Origin: Gimesia fumaroli | Lineage (GTDB): Bacteria > Planctomycetota > Planctomycetia > Planctomycetales > Planctomycetaceae | DNA length: 64,000 nucleotides | Reading direction: 5' to 3' | Assembly: GCF_007754425.1 (NCBI RefSeq) | Contig: NZ_CP037452.1 | Location: 4,377,164-4,441,163, forward strand | Program-made: the position numbers and the translations under genes | Shown: positions 52,830 to 63,183 of the stretch, in pieces | Numbering within the stretch: the first letter of the stretch is position 1 | How the letters are laid out: each line of letters begins with the position of its first letter | Notes under the pieces: generated by a model | Told to the model about the DNA's origin: nothing | Databases searched by the model: none | Seen by the model: only the letters and a program-made list of their open reading frames with translations

Positions 52830-53135
52830 TCAGGAGGCATCCGTAGCGTGATGCTCTGTGTCAATTTTTGCTAAATCGGCTTCGATTTTTTCCAGCGTCT
52901 GATGATACTCAGCACGCTTGCGTTCATTTTCCGCCTTGATCTGTTTCAGTTTTTCCTTCAGCTCATCCAGCTGATCCGTTCCGTACTCATCCTGCGCCTG
53001 CTGTTTGAGTTCATTCAGATTCTTTTGGGCATTCACCAAATCGCGTTCTGATTCGATTTTGCGTTTATTCAATTTTTGAAACTGCTCTGTCAACGTTTCG
53101 ATATCGGGAACAAACCCTTGATTATTGGACGACAT
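52830..53135 (-). CDS. Small coiled-coil protein of the split-SbcC operon
   Basis: A 101-residue, highly charged protein (Lys, Glu, Gln), almost entirely predicted coiled coil from about residue 12 to 95 (for example KIESERDLVNAQKNLNELKQ, DELKEKLKQIKAENERKR). No Cys and no catalytic motif. The ATG at 53135 is preceded by GTGAGG and overlaps the end of the nuclease gene by 14 bp, so it is translationally coupled. The C-half ATPase gene starts 30 bp after its stop. By position and composition it could extend or bridge the coiled-coil arm missing from the short C-half. That is inference; family unknown. Confidence 0.75.
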   Translation of the reverse strand: MSSNNQGFVPDIETLTEQFQKLNKRKIESERDLVNAQKNLNELKQQAQDEYGTDQLDELKEKLKQIKAENERKRAEYHQTLEKIEADLAKIDTEHHATDAS

Positions 53136-54072
53136 CTTTTGAAACCTCACTTGCTAATTTTCTAATTTCGTCTGCGATGGATGGTTCAAACTGCTCCAGA
53201 TTTTTCTTCAGGAACAGTTGTAAGCCAGCGCCTGTATCCGTCTTGCGCGACTGCAAATCTGCTAACCCTGAAATAAAGGCAGAAGGAATACCCTCTTCAG
53301 TTTCCTCTAAGACTTCTTCATAAAAGACTTCATCAAACACCTGATGCGGCACTTCGATTACGGACCGTTCCCAACCATTGGCTGTGACTTCCAGTTTCAG
53401 CACAGAAGGAATATGTGCTCGCGAGGCATCACTGCGCGATCGGCGAATGATATTGCCGGGAGTCACCCATGTCGTCTGCCCTTTGATCACATCTTCCAGT
53501 GCTCGGTGGATATGGCCGTTAATGACATAATCCACGCCTTCGATTTCATACGGTTTAAAATGCCCCTGATCTTCATAACCGGGGACAATCAGGTCATGGT
53601 GTGAAACCCAGATCACCAGCGACCTTTCATCCCCCTCACCAAGCTCAATGTTTTTCGGCAGTTTTCTCCCCCAGGAAGTCCCTCCAATCATCACAGAACG
53701 CCCCGCCATCGTCCCCCGCCAGGGTGTCTCTTCGGAAAGCAAACGGTACTTGCCTGCCTGGACAAGAATGCTCAGCGTATCATGCTCATTTAGTTGATTT
53801 TCTCGACAATCATGGTTCCCGTAGATTCCATACACCGGAGATTCAAACAGAGCCAGTAACTCATAGAGCAACCAGTTTTGATTATCGCGAGGCACATGAA
53901 ACAGATCGCCGAGAATGACGGGGAGTAGTTGCTGTTCTTCCGCAGTCTTCAGGCACCACCGCAGTTTCTCCAAGACAACCTTGGGATAATCGTCTTTACG
54001 AAAACCGGGAACCCGCCCCTCGATATGTGGATCACCAATCAGAAGTACGCCGCAATATTCATCACGTTCCAT
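53122..54072 (-). CDS. SbcD/Mre11-type metallophosphoesterase
   Basis: A 316-residue calcineurin-like phosphoesterase with all motif positions of the Mre11/SbcD nucleases: GDPHIEG (13-19), GDLFH (55-59), GNHD (85-88), SHHD (157-160) and GHIH (186-189). The two-metal site is therefore complete. After the catalytic domain come about 100 residues with a helical part that could bind the ATPase coiled-coil base, as in SbcD. It overlaps the N-half ATPase gene by 11 bp upstream and the small coiled-coil gene by 14 bp downstream. In Mre11-Rad50 systems this subunit cuts DNA ends or hairpins. Confidence 0.88.
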   Translation of the reverse strand: MERDEYCGVLLIGDPHIEGRVPGFRKDDYPKVVLEKLRWCLKTAEEQQLLPVILGDLFHVPRDNQNWLLYELLALFESPVYGIYGNHDCRENQLNEHDTLSILVQAGKYRLLSEETPWRGTMAGRSVMIGGTSWGRKLPKNIELGEGDERSLVIWVSHHDLIVPGYEDQGHFKPYEIEGVDYVINGHIHRALEDVIKGQTTWVTPGNIIRRSRSDASRAHIPSVLKLEVTANGWERSVIEVPHQVFDEVFYEEVLEETEEGIPSAFISGLADLQSRKTDTGAGLQLFLKKNLEQFEPSIADEIRKLASEVSKDVVQ

Positions 54073-55396
54073 GTGCGTGCCCCTTCAATCCCATTTCCGC
54101 AGTCTGTATGAATTGCTCTGGCTCCATTTCGGCACCACAAGTCGGACAGGTCGGATTTTCCTTCGCCCAGTTCACAAGTTCCACCCGAACTGATTCATAT
54201 TCTGCTTCACACTCCTGATACGCTTTTTGTAATTGATTGAATTGAGCCTGAACCGCTTCCCATTGCTGACAAATCTGTTCGACTTGATACAAATCAGCCA
54301 TTTCAGGAGGCGGAGTGCAACTTTCTAAAACCCGGGACTCGATCCGGTCGAGATCCGCTCTTTCGTAAGCAGCATCAAGTTTCTCAATCAATTTCTGGAG
54401 TGGTCCCGTCTCTCTCAATAGGGGCGGCTCGTTTAAGTCATCCAAACATTCGCCTGTCGCACTCGCCCGTTCACAATTCTGTTCCTGTATCTGAATTTCT
54501 TCTATCAATATATTCAGTGAACGCTCATCCGCTAATTCCGGTGGCTCATCTAAAGTGAACAGAGTCGATACCTGGAACTGTGTTTGCAGCATCTGCTGTT
54601 CAATCTCTTTCAGTCTCCGTGTCAACAACTCCAAAGGTTTCTCTGGCACCTGATTGAGTTCTACTGGCAATAAACCCAACGCTGCGACGTCCTGTTCCAA
54701 TTTCACAACATACTGTGCCGACTCATCCAAACTCTGTATCAGGTGTTCCAGCTTTTGAATCTGTTGATCTTCAGCCTGTAACGCTTCATATGTTTTACCG
54801 AGCTGTTCCAACTTCGATTCCAGATCGGGAATTGGCTTCAAAATTTCCAGGGTCGTCGCAATCTGTTTTGCTTCCGCCTGTTGACGCTGAAAATCCTGCT
54901 GAGCTGTCTTGACCTTTCCCCGATGCAGTTTCTGCATCTCAATCAGCAGAGAGGCATCTGAAGAGGAAGCGAAAAAGCGCGCCGCCCGACTGCCTCGTTC
55001 TCCGAGCAGAAAGATCGGCGATTTTTGCTCACCAAAATGGACGTCGAACTCGTCACTGTCTCCTGCTTTGACTTTGGAAAGTCTTAGTACTTCGTCTAGT
55101 TGCTCAGGAGTTTTTCGATGAATGTCTACTCCATCGATACAATAGCTGGCGTTTTTCTTTTTCCGCTTCCACTCGATGGTATGACCATCATCCGTTTCCA
55201 CAATCACGCGGCACTCTTTGGCGCCATGCCTGATCATGTAATTCCCTTTGGTATTCTCTGTCAGGTTTTGCAGGGCAGAGACAAAGGCAGACTTGCCGCA
55301 ATTATTGGGTCCCGTCAGAACGGTCAGCCCTGACGACAGATCAATCACGGTATGTGAGTGGCTCATAAAGTTATGTAAAGTAATCCGTTTTAACAT
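54062..55396 (-). CDS. N-terminal half of a split Rad50/SbcC-type ATPase, ending at the zinc hook
   Basis: A 444-residue protein. Residues 1-150 are the N-terminal ATPase lobe: MLKRITLHNFMSHSHTVIDL at the start, Walker A GPNNCGKS (29-36), and a Q-loop-like DVHFGEQKSPIFLLGE near 120. Residues 160-410 form a long, partly broken coiled coil. A Rad50-type zinc-hook motif CPTC is at 417-420, only 24 residues before the stop. Walker B and the signature are absent, because they lie in a separate protein three genes downstream. This is the first gene of a compact minus-strand operon. Length is roughly half of a usual SbcC. Confidence 0.88.
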   Translation of the reverse strand: MLKRITLHNFMSHSHTVIDLSSGLTVLTGPNNCGKSAFVSALQNLTENTKGNYMIRHGAKECRVIVETDDGHTIEWKRKKKNASYCIDGVDIHRKTPEQLDEVLRLSKVKAGDSDEFDVHFGEQKSPIFLLGERGSRAARFFASSSDASLLIEMQKLHRGKVKTAQQDFQRQQAEAKQIATTLEILKPIPDLESKLEQLGKTYEALQAEDQQIQKLEHLIQSLDESAQYVVKLEQDVAALGLLPVELNQVPEKPLELLTRRLKEIEQQMLQTQFQVSTLFTLDEPPELADERSLNILIEEIQIQEQNCERASATGECLDDLNEPPLLRETGPLQKLIEKLDAAYERADLDRIESRVLESCTPPPEMADLYQVEQICQQWEAVQAQFNQLQKAYQECEAEYESVRVELVNWAKENPTCPTCGAEMEPEQFIQTAEMGLKGHAHGT

Positions 55397-55584
55397 GACT
55401 GCAAGTATAATCTCCGCCGCTTAGAATTCACAGGATCGGCCTACCTGGTATTTCAGATCCTACTGAGAATCAAACCATTGCTTTTCCCGGGGAATTCGAG
55501 TCAAATAAATAGCAACGGGGTCATGAGCCTGAATTTTCGGCCCTCTTCCTGAACTCTCTTAAAAGATCGATTTAAGGTTCGTCC

Positions 55585-56757
55585 ATGATCAACTCTTACA
55601 AACTCCTGCTGGCGATTGTTTTTATGCTAAGTCTCTCACTTCCGACTCAGTCGACATCAGCGGCAGAACAGTTCTGGGTCTATGTCGGCACCTACACCCG
55701 CGGCAGCGACAGTCAGGGAATCTACCAACTACAAATGGATCCCAAGTCAGGTAAACTGACGCATCTAAAAACGATAAAAAATGTGGACAATCCCTCATTT
55801 CTTGCGATTCATCCCAACCAAAAAACTCTATTTGCCGTTAATGAAATTTCCGATTTTGAAGGCCAGAAAGCGGGTGCTGTCAGTTCTTTCTCTATTGATC
55901 CCCAAACAGGCGAATTAAAATTCCTCAACCAGCAATCCTCAAAAGGCGCAGCCCCCTGCCATCTTGTCGTTGATGAGACGGGAAAGTACGTCCTGGTCGC
56001 CAATTACACAGGCGGGAATATCTGCTCGCTCCCTATTCGCAAAAATGGAACACTAAAAGAAAGTGCGTCGTTTGTTCAACACACAGGCTCCAGTGTGAAC
56101 CCGGCCCGCCAGAAAGCACCGCACGCCCATTCAATTAACCTAGATCAGCAAAATCAACACGCAATTGTCGCCGACCTGGGTATTGATCAACTGCTGGTTT
56201 ATCAATTTGACTCTGAAGACGGCTCGTTGAAACCAAACTCAATTCCAGGAATCAAACTCCCTCGCGGTGCAGGTCCAAGGCACTTTGCCTTTCATCCAAC
56301 CGGAAAATGGGGTTATGTGATCAATGAACTAAATCGAACGATTACCGCCATGGATTATGACTCAAAAAATGGTTCGTTTCAGGAAATCCAGACGATCTCC
56401 ACGGTTCCTGCAGGAACCCCCGCAAAAGGAAACTCAACCGCAGAAGTTCAGGTACACCCTTCAGGTAAATTCCTGTATGGTTCAAATCGGGGTCCCAACA
56501 CACTGGCAATGTACCGGATCGACGAACAAACCGGAAAATTGACCTCCCTCGGTTTCCAATCAACTGGTGGTGCAATCCCACGGAATTTCAAGATTGATCC
56601 GACCGGAAAATTCTTACTGGCTGCCAATCAGGAGACAAACAATATCGTCGTCTTCAAAATCAATCAAAAAACCGGAGTCCTAAAAGAAACAGGGCATGAA
56701 ATTCAGGTTCCCAAACCAGTCTGTATCAAATTCCTGCCTGTACCATCTACACCTTAG
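55585..56757 (+). CDS. Exported lactonase, seven-bladed propeller (6-phosphogluconolactonase family)
   Basis: A 390-residue protein with a signal peptide (YKLLLAIVFMLSLSLPTQSTSAAE) and a seven-bladed propeller of the YbhE/lactonase family. Typical starts are VYVGTYTRGSDSQGIYQLQM and NPSFLAIHPNQKTLFAVNE; HAHSINLDQQNQHAIVADLG and GPRHFAFHPTGKWGYVINEL are later landmarks. E. coli Pgl of this fold hydrolyses 6-phosphogluconolactone in the cytoplasm. This protein is exported, so another lactone or a periplasmic role is more likely and I give no symbol. AAGG lies before the ATG. It is divergent from the split-SbcC operon. Confidence 0.86.
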   Translation: MINSYKLLLAIVFMLSLSLPTQSTSAAEQFWVYVGTYTRGSDSQGIYQLQMDPKSGKLTHLKTIKNVDNPSFLAIHPNQKTLFAVNEISDFEGQKAGAVSSFSIDPQTGELKFLNQQSSKGAAPCHLVVDETGKYVLVANYTGGNICSLPIRKNGTLKESASFVQHTGSSVNPARQKAPHAHSINLDQQNQHAIVADLGIDQLLVYQFDSEDGSLKPNSIPGIKLPRGAGPRHFAFHPTGKWGYVINELNRTITAMDYDSKNGSFQEIQTISTVPAGTPAKGNSTAEVQVHPSGKFLYGSNRGPNTLAMYRIDEQTGKLTSLGFQSTGGAIPRNFKIDPTGKFLLAANQETNNIVVFKINQKTGVLKETGHEIQVPKPVCIKFLPVPSTP

Positions 56758-56891
56758 GACTGAAGTAACCTATAATTACGACAGTTCCATCAGGGACTCA
56801 AATTCACCATCAGGTGGATGCGCCTAAGCCAAGCATACCGCACTAACAGGTGGCTAATCATTTCAGACTTCTAAGCAGAGTACTCTAATCG

Positions 56892-57551
56892 ATGTGGGTT
56901 AAAATTTGCGGGATCCAGGATCCTGATACCGCTTGTATGATCGCAGACTTGGGAGCATCCGCGCTGGGACTGAATTTTTATTCGCCCTCGCCCCGCTCAA
57001 TTGATGTCGCTCAAGCCCTCAAGATCAAAACAGCAATGTCCGATCGGGACACCGCACTGGTCGGACTATTTGTTAAACACTCTCTGATCGAGGTAAAATC
57101 CGTTTGTAATGAACTTGATTTAAAAATAGTCCAGCTACACGGCGATGAGCCTCCCGAGTTTTTAGCCGAATTGGTGCAATCTTTTCCAGAGCTCAAAATC
57201 ATACGTGCGTTTCGTGCCAAGGAGCCGGATCTGTCTCCCCTGACAGATTTTCTGACCGAATGTGACCAATGTGGAAAACGCCCGGATTATGTGCTAATCG
57301 ACGCTTATTCACCTCAGGCCTATGGGGGGACAGGACATGTTGCCCCTTGGGAGATGATCCACGACCAGTACCGTGAACGAGAATGGCCCCCTCTGATATT
57401 GGCCGGGGGATTAACCCCTCAAAATGTAGCTGAGGCAATCCAAACCGTAAAACCGTTTGGCGTCGATACTGCCAGTGGAGTGGAGAACGCCCCTGGTATC
57501 AAAAGTCAAGATATGGTCAAAGAGTTCCTGATTGAAGCAGAAAAAGCGTGA
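56892..57551 (+). CDS. trpF: Phosphoribosylanthranilate isomerase
   Basis: A 219-residue TIM-barrel enzyme of tryptophan synthesis. It converts N-(5'-phosphoribosyl)anthranilate to CdRP. VKICGI at the N-terminus contains the catalytic Cys. Further motifs are LGLNFYSPSPRSI, VQLHGDEPPEF, VLIDAYSPQAYGGTG (catalytic Asp) and LAGGLTPQNVAEAI before GVDTASGVENAPGIK, which bind phosphate. Length is normal. It stands apart from other trp genes, which is common in planctomycetes. Confidence 0.93.
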   Translation: MWVKICGIQDPDTACMIADLGASALGLNFYSPSPRSIDVAQALKIKTAMSDRDTALVGLFVKHSLIEVKSVCNELDLKIVQLHGDEPPEFLAELVQSFPELKIIRAFRAKEPDLSPLTDFLTECDQCGKRPDYVLIDAYSPQAYGGTGHVAPWEMIHDQYREREWPPLILAGGLTPQNVAEAIQTVKPFGVDTASGVENAPGIKSQDMVKEFLIEAEKA

Positions 57552-57571
57552 TAAAACTTTGCTAAAGACGG

Positions 57572-57577
57572 TATAAT
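57572..57577 (+). promoter_or_regulatory. Candidate -10 box for the receiver gene
   Basis: TATAAT, perfect consensus, 180 bp upstream of the receiver gene ATG. No good -35 at 17 bp spacing. Confidence 0.3.
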
Positions 57578-57723
57578 AGCGCAGAGTAACAGGCAGAATA
57601 ATGAAGAATCGAGACAGTTTTATATAACTGCCTTGAGAATCGCGGAATAGAGTCATACCATATATCCGAGACAGGAATGTCTGAAGGTGTGACGATGAGT
57701 CGCTAGCAAACTACAGGAGAGGT

Positions 57724-57742
57724 GAGAAACAAGTTGTTTCTC
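57724..57742 (+). promoter_or_regulatory. Perfect palindrome next to the ribosome site of the receiver gene
   Basis: GAGAAACAA and TTGTTTCTC are 9-bp arms around one central base. It ends 14 nt before the ATG at 57757, directly beside the CAGGGA ribosome site. As DNA it would suit a dimeric repressor; as RNA the arms could fold only with a few bases opened for a loop. Confidence 0.5.
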
Positions 57743-57756
57743 CAGGGAATAATAAT

Positions 57757-58191
57757 ATGTCAACCGATTATAAAATCTTATTGATCGAAGATGACCGCGA
57801 GATTTCCAGCACACTAAGTGGTGTCATCAAATCAGCGGGATACAATATCATAGTGGCTCCAAACGGTCTCGAAGGGCAGAAACTGGCCCAGTCTGAGAAT
57901 CCCGATCTGGTGATTACCGACATGATGATGCCCAAGATGGGAGGTTTTCCTGTTCTGGAAAGTTTGAAATCACTTCCTTCTCCACCGAAGGTTATTATGA
58001 TTACTGCCAACGAAGGGGGCCGGCACAAAGCGTATGCGGAAATGCTGGGAGTCGACGACTATCTGAGAAAACCATTTGCTATGGATATTTTTCTGGAAGC
58101 CATAGCACGTGTCTTAGCCAAAGACAAAAACAGTGATGAATCTGAGAAACCTGCCAAGGGTCCCATTACCCGCTCACGTAAAAAATCCTGA
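57757..58191 (+). CDS. Single-domain response regulator (CheY-like)
   Basis: A 144-residue receiver domain with the acidic cluster Glu11-Asp12-Asp13, phospho-acceptor Asp55 in LVITDMMMP, switch Thr83 in IMITAN and Lys105 in YLRKPF. No output domain follows, only a short charged tail (Lys/Ser/Arg-rich). It probably passes on phosphoryl groups or binds a partner. No histidine kinase gene is adjacent. Ribosome site CAGGGA 8 nt before ATG. Confidence 0.93.
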   Translation: MSTDYKILLIEDDREISSTLSGVIKSAGYNIIVAPNGLEGQKLAQSENPDLVITDMMMPKMGGFPVLESLKSLPSPPKVIMITANEGGRHKAYAEMLGVDDYLRKPFAMDIFLEAIARVLAKDKNSDESEKPAKGPITRSRKKS

Positions 58192-58205
58192 ACCCACCTT
58201 GCTTG

Positions 58206-58700
58206 TCAGGCACTGGCCACAAAAGCTACATAGTACCAGTACAATCCTGTCAATGATGTCAGCGTAATATCAATTGTGGAGATCCAGCCCAGTTTTTTAT
58301 GCAGGTTGCTATGCGCGCAGGGTGCGGGGGGATTCGGAATTCGCTTGAGTGCCAGAAACAGAGTCGTCGCCCAGAAGATTGGGGTCGTGATGGCAAAGAC
58401 CAGATGGACATAGAGTACCTTTTTTACGTAACCAAATTGCTCTGGCGTCAGTGGTATTTCACGCTGGTTGACAATATTCTGCCATCCCCCATGCATGATC
58501 TGCACATCAATTTCAAACGCAGAGACTGCCACCAGCAATACCGCCCCAAGCAAAATCTGCAGCTTTTTATGCAGTGCAAAATTGCGTTTGATTTTGACGG
58601 TAAACAGGCTGAACAACAATAAGGGTACGATCAAGATGAGTGCAGAAACGACGAAATCCAACATAAATGTTGAGCGATAGCCTAAGAATCCGTGTTCCAT
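58206..58700 (-). CDS. DUF420-type membrane protein
   Basis: A 164-residue inner-membrane protein with about four to five helices. Conserved His residues sit in NFALHKKLQILLGAV, DVQIMHGGW, VLYVHLVFAI and NLHKKLGWIST, the pattern of the DUF420 family (COG2322), which is distantly related to haem-binding or cytochrome-oxidase assembly membrane proteins. AGGA lies 7 nt upstream of the ATG. Convergent with the receiver gene, so not an operon partner of it. Confidence 0.75.
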   Translation of the reverse strand: MEHGFLGYRSTFMLDFVVSALILIVPLLLFSLFTVKIKRNFALHKKLQILLGAVLLVAVSAFEIDVQIMHGGWQNIVNQREIPLTPEQFGYVKKVLYVHLVFAITTPIFWATTLFLALKRIPNPPAPCAHSNLHKKLGWISTIDITLTSLTGLYWYYVAFVASA

Positions 58701-58953
58701 CTGAGAATCCTGCTTTATTTGAGGGGTTGGTTTCTAACCTGTTGATGTCGAACAATATCAGAACTTTCAAACCTCTCCAAGATCAGCCTGTCTATTGTCA
58801 GATTTCCCTGACGAAAAAGATTACTTAAGCGAAAGATCCAGTTTTGGTGATCCTCCGCTTGAAGTCGCAGACAGACTGTTGATAAATTGGGCTTGTCGAA
58901 GCGTTAGCATTATTTAATTGAGCCGTTCATCAGGAAACACAGGAGGTGTTCAC

Positions 58954-59709
58954 GTGCAAGTGTGCGGCGTGATTCCCGCGAGACTGCAATCATCCCGTCT
59001 CCCCAGAAAATTATTACTGAATGAGACCGGAAAGTCCTTGATTCAACACACTTGGGAGGCTGCATCAAGCTCTGAAAAATTAGACCGCTTGATCGTAGCC
59101 ACCGACAGTCTGGAGATTTTGGAAGTCGTTCATGGATTTGGAGGGAAAGCCTTCCTGACAGGTGAGCATCCCAGCGGTACCGATCGGATAGCAGAAGTCG
59201 CTGTCAAAGAACTCTTTGATGCCGATATTCTGGTTAACATTCAAGGAGATGAACCAGAAATCTCCCCAGATTTTATTGACCAGTTAATCGAGCTTTTACT
59301 TCAGTCATCTCAGGCTGAGATGGCAACGTTAGCGACTCCCATTCGGGATGTTCAACAATTACAAGACTCATCCTGCACCAAAGTAGTCTGTCGCACCGAC
59401 GGATCTGCGATGTACTTTAGTCGCCTGCCAATTCCTTTTACCAGAGATATTGAGCCGGCAACTCTGTTACCCGAGCAGAGTCCCTGGCTGTTACATTTAG
59501 GTATTTATGCGTACCGTAGACCATTTTTGCTGGATTTAACGAAAATTCCTCCCACACCAATGGAACAGCTGGAAAAATTAGAACAACTACGTGCTCTGGA
59601 GACCGGTGCCACGATTCAAGTCGCCCAAGTTGCACATCCTTCTGTAGGGATTGATACTCCGGAGGATTACGCTCAGTTCGTAACACGTTATAATCAGGAA
59701 AATTCATAG
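58954..59709 (+). CDS. kdsB: 3-deoxy-manno-octulosonate cytidylyltransferase
   Basis: A 251-residue CMP-Kdo synthetase. It activates Kdo with CTP for lipopolysaccharide assembly. Landmarks: VIPARLQSSRLPRKLL at the N-terminus, VATDS, GTDRIAEV, VNIQGDEPEI and the late LEQLRALETG and VGIDTPEDY. The start is GTG at 58954, because the strong ribosome site AGGAGGTG lies 5 nt upstream of it; a TTG at 58918 would put that site inside the gene. Followed by pyrG, which supplies CTP, a frequent arrangement. Its presence supports an LPS-bearing outer membrane. Confidence 0.93.
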   Translation: MQVCGVIPARLQSSRLPRKLLLNETGKSLIQHTWEAASSSEKLDRLIVATDSLEILEVVHGFGGKAFLTGEHPSGTDRIAEVAVKELFDADILVNIQGDEPEISPDFIDQLIELLLQSSQAEMATLATPIRDVQQLQDSSCTKVVCRTDGSAMYFSRLPIPFTRDIEPATLLPEQSPWLLHLGIYAYRRPFLLDLTKIPPTPMEQLEKLEQLRALETGATIQVAQVAHPSVGIDTPEDYAQFVTRYNQENS

Positions 59710-59829
59710 CCAACAAACGGTGGCATTGGGTAAAATAGATCATCGAACAATTGGAAACGATGAACTCTTTCAAATGCAGCAACAAGCCTGCGTCGCACTT
59801 GAATCAACACAAGAAATATCACGACTTAA

Positions 59830-61479
<1,650 letters not shown>

Positions 61480-61538
61480 CGAGTGATGTACTCAGATGTC
61501 TGTGCTGGAACGCACCAGGATAATGGAAACATTCCCCA

Positions 61539-62468
61539 ATGAGTTCCAAAGAAACTGCAACGGGCCTTAATTTATCCGGCTTGCTGAATCTCCATAAACC
61601 ACCCGAGGTTACTTCACGCCAGGTGGTGAATCAGATCCAGAAACGGATCAAACCAGTGAAAGTCGGACACGCTGGTACACTGGATCCTCTGGCGACAGGC
61701 ATATTGGTAGTCTGCCTTGGATCGGCAACGCGGCTGATTCGTTTTGTGCAGGATCAACCCAAAGAATACGTCGGCGAATTCATCCTGGGGAAACGAAGCG
61801 ACACGGATGATATCACCGGAAATGTGGTCGATACCCCCGACTGCCCGCCTATCACTCGCGAGCAACTGGAGCGTTGCTTGCCGACCTTCCTGGGTCACAT
61901 TGATCAGGTCCCCCCGCAATATTCGGCGGTCCACATCAACGGGCAGCGGGCCTATGACCTGGCGCGACAGGGTAAAGAATTTGAAATTCAACCAAGAACA
62001 GTGGAAGTCTACGAAATCGAATTAACGGCATTTCAATTTCCTCAATTTCAATTGCGGATTGTCTGCGGTTCGGGAACCTACATCCGGTCCATAGGGCGCG
62101 ATCTGGGAGAGCAATTAGGAACGGGTGCAACAATGTCATCACTGGTTCGGACACGGATTGGACAGTTCGGTCTGGATACCGCAATGAAGCTGGATGAAGA
62201 ACTCTCACTCGAATCGATTACTCAACACCTGCAACCAGCAGCATTAGCCGTCACAAATCTGCCGCAGTATCAGTGCAATGAACGGGAACTCATGTTTCTC
62301 AGCCAGGGACGCAAGCTCAAATGCACCCCGGAACATTTTCCTGATACCAGTCAAATTACTGAAATTGCGGTGATCTCTCAGGAAGGCGCACTCGCTGCCA
62401 TCGCCGAGTGGGATCAATCGCTCCATCAACTGTCACCGAGACAGGTCTATTATCAACAATCTAATTAA
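61539..62468 (+). CDS. truB: tRNA pseudouridine(55) synthase
   Basis: A 309-residue TruB. It makes pseudouridine at position 55 of the T loop of tRNAs. Motif GHAGTLDPLATGIL contains the catalytic Asp. SGLLNLHKPPEVTS at the N-terminus, KRSDTDDITG and VCGSGTYIRSIGRDLG are further family landmarks. A C-terminal PUA-like region is present from about 245. Truncation is not evident. Ribosome site weak. Confidence 0.95.
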   Translation: MSSKETATGLNLSGLLNLHKPPEVTSRQVVNQIQKRIKPVKVGHAGTLDPLATGILVVCLGSATRLIRFVQDQPKEYVGEFILGKRSDTDDITGNVVDTPDCPPITREQLERCLPTFLGHIDQVPPQYSAVHINGQRAYDLARQGKEFEIQPRTVEVYEIELTAFQFPQFQLRIVCGSGTYIRSIGRDLGEQLGTGATMSSLVRTRIGQFGLDTAMKLDEELSLESITQHLQPAALAVTNLPQYQCNERELMFLSQGRKLKCTPEHFPDTSQITEIAVISQEGALAAIAEWDQSLHQLSPRQVYYQQSN

Positions 62469-62520
62469 TCGATTTCGAAATCACATAGTCTGGTGAATCA
62501 ATCCACCGACGGAGCCACCT

Positions 62521-63096
62521 ATGAAACTCATCCTGGCCAGCACATCATCCTATCGTGCCGAACAATTGAAGCGGCTGGGGCTTAATTTCGAAACACGCGA
62601 CCCACAAGTGGACGAGGCGCTGTTTAAGCAGGCCGGCTTTACTCCCGAGACACTCGCCGAGGTACTGGCACTGGAAAAAGCCAAACAGGTCGCTGGGCAG
62701 AACCCCGAGGCAATCGTAATCGGAGGAGACCAACTGGTCTCGTTTGAAAATACGATCCTGGGCAAACCAGGCTCAGAACAGGCGGCGATTGACCAGTTGA
62801 TGTCAATGCAAGGCAAATCCCATACACTGATTACGGCCATTGCAGTCACCGGACCTGAATTCATCGAAACACACATCAACCAGACGACTCTTACAATGCG
62901 GCAACTGGACAAGGACGCCATCAAACGGTATGTCCAATTCGATCAGCCCCTTGACTGTGCGGGGGCATACAAACTGGAAAGTCAGGGAATCACACTGTTT
63001 GAAGAAATCCAGTCAACCGATCACTCCGCTATCACCGGCATTCCTCTCATCGCCTTGACCACACTCTTGATCAAAGCGGGAGTGACTCTCCCCTGA
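62521..63096 (+). CDS. maf: Maf-family nucleotide pyrophosphatase
   Basis: A 191-residue Maf protein. These enzymes hydrolyse non-canonical or modified nucleoside triphosphates and were first linked to septum formation. Landmarks: LILASTSSYRAEQLKRLGL, VIGGDQLVSFE with the catalytic Asp, GKPGSEQAAIDQLMSMQGKSH, and DCAGAYKLESQGI near the end. The usual family GAYxIQGxGA is GAYKLESQGI, as in the YceF subgroup, which acts on m7GTP. GGAG precedes the ATG. Terminator after it. Confidence 0.93.
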   Translation: MKLILASTSSYRAEQLKRLGLNFETRDPQVDEALFKQAGFTPETLAEVLALEKAKQVAGQNPEAIVIGGDQLVSFENTILGKPGSEQAAIDQLMSMQGKSHTLITAIAVTGPEFIETHINQTTLTMRQLDKDAIKRYVQFDQPLDCAGAYKLESQGITLFEEIQSTDHSAITGIPLIALTTLLIKAGVTLP

Positions 63097-63124
63097 TTTC
63101 TCGATTCGACTTCTAATAATAACA

Positions 63125-63158
63125 CAAAGCCTGCAGAAGTTTCCTCCTGCAGGCTTTG
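63125..63158. terminator. Hairpin terminator between maf and the sigma gene
   Basis: A perfect 12-bp stem CAAAGCCTGCAG / CTGCAGGCTTTG with a 10-nt loop, between convergent genes. The flanking T-run is short. Confidence 0.8.
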
Positions 63159-63183
63159 CTGATTCAACAAAAACAAAGTTTAC

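Noticed and set aside
54062..55396. Reading the ATPase N-half as a frameshifted pseudogene
   Set aside because: The missing half is present as an intact gene in the same operon. The stop follows the hook closely, and all motifs on both sides are kept.
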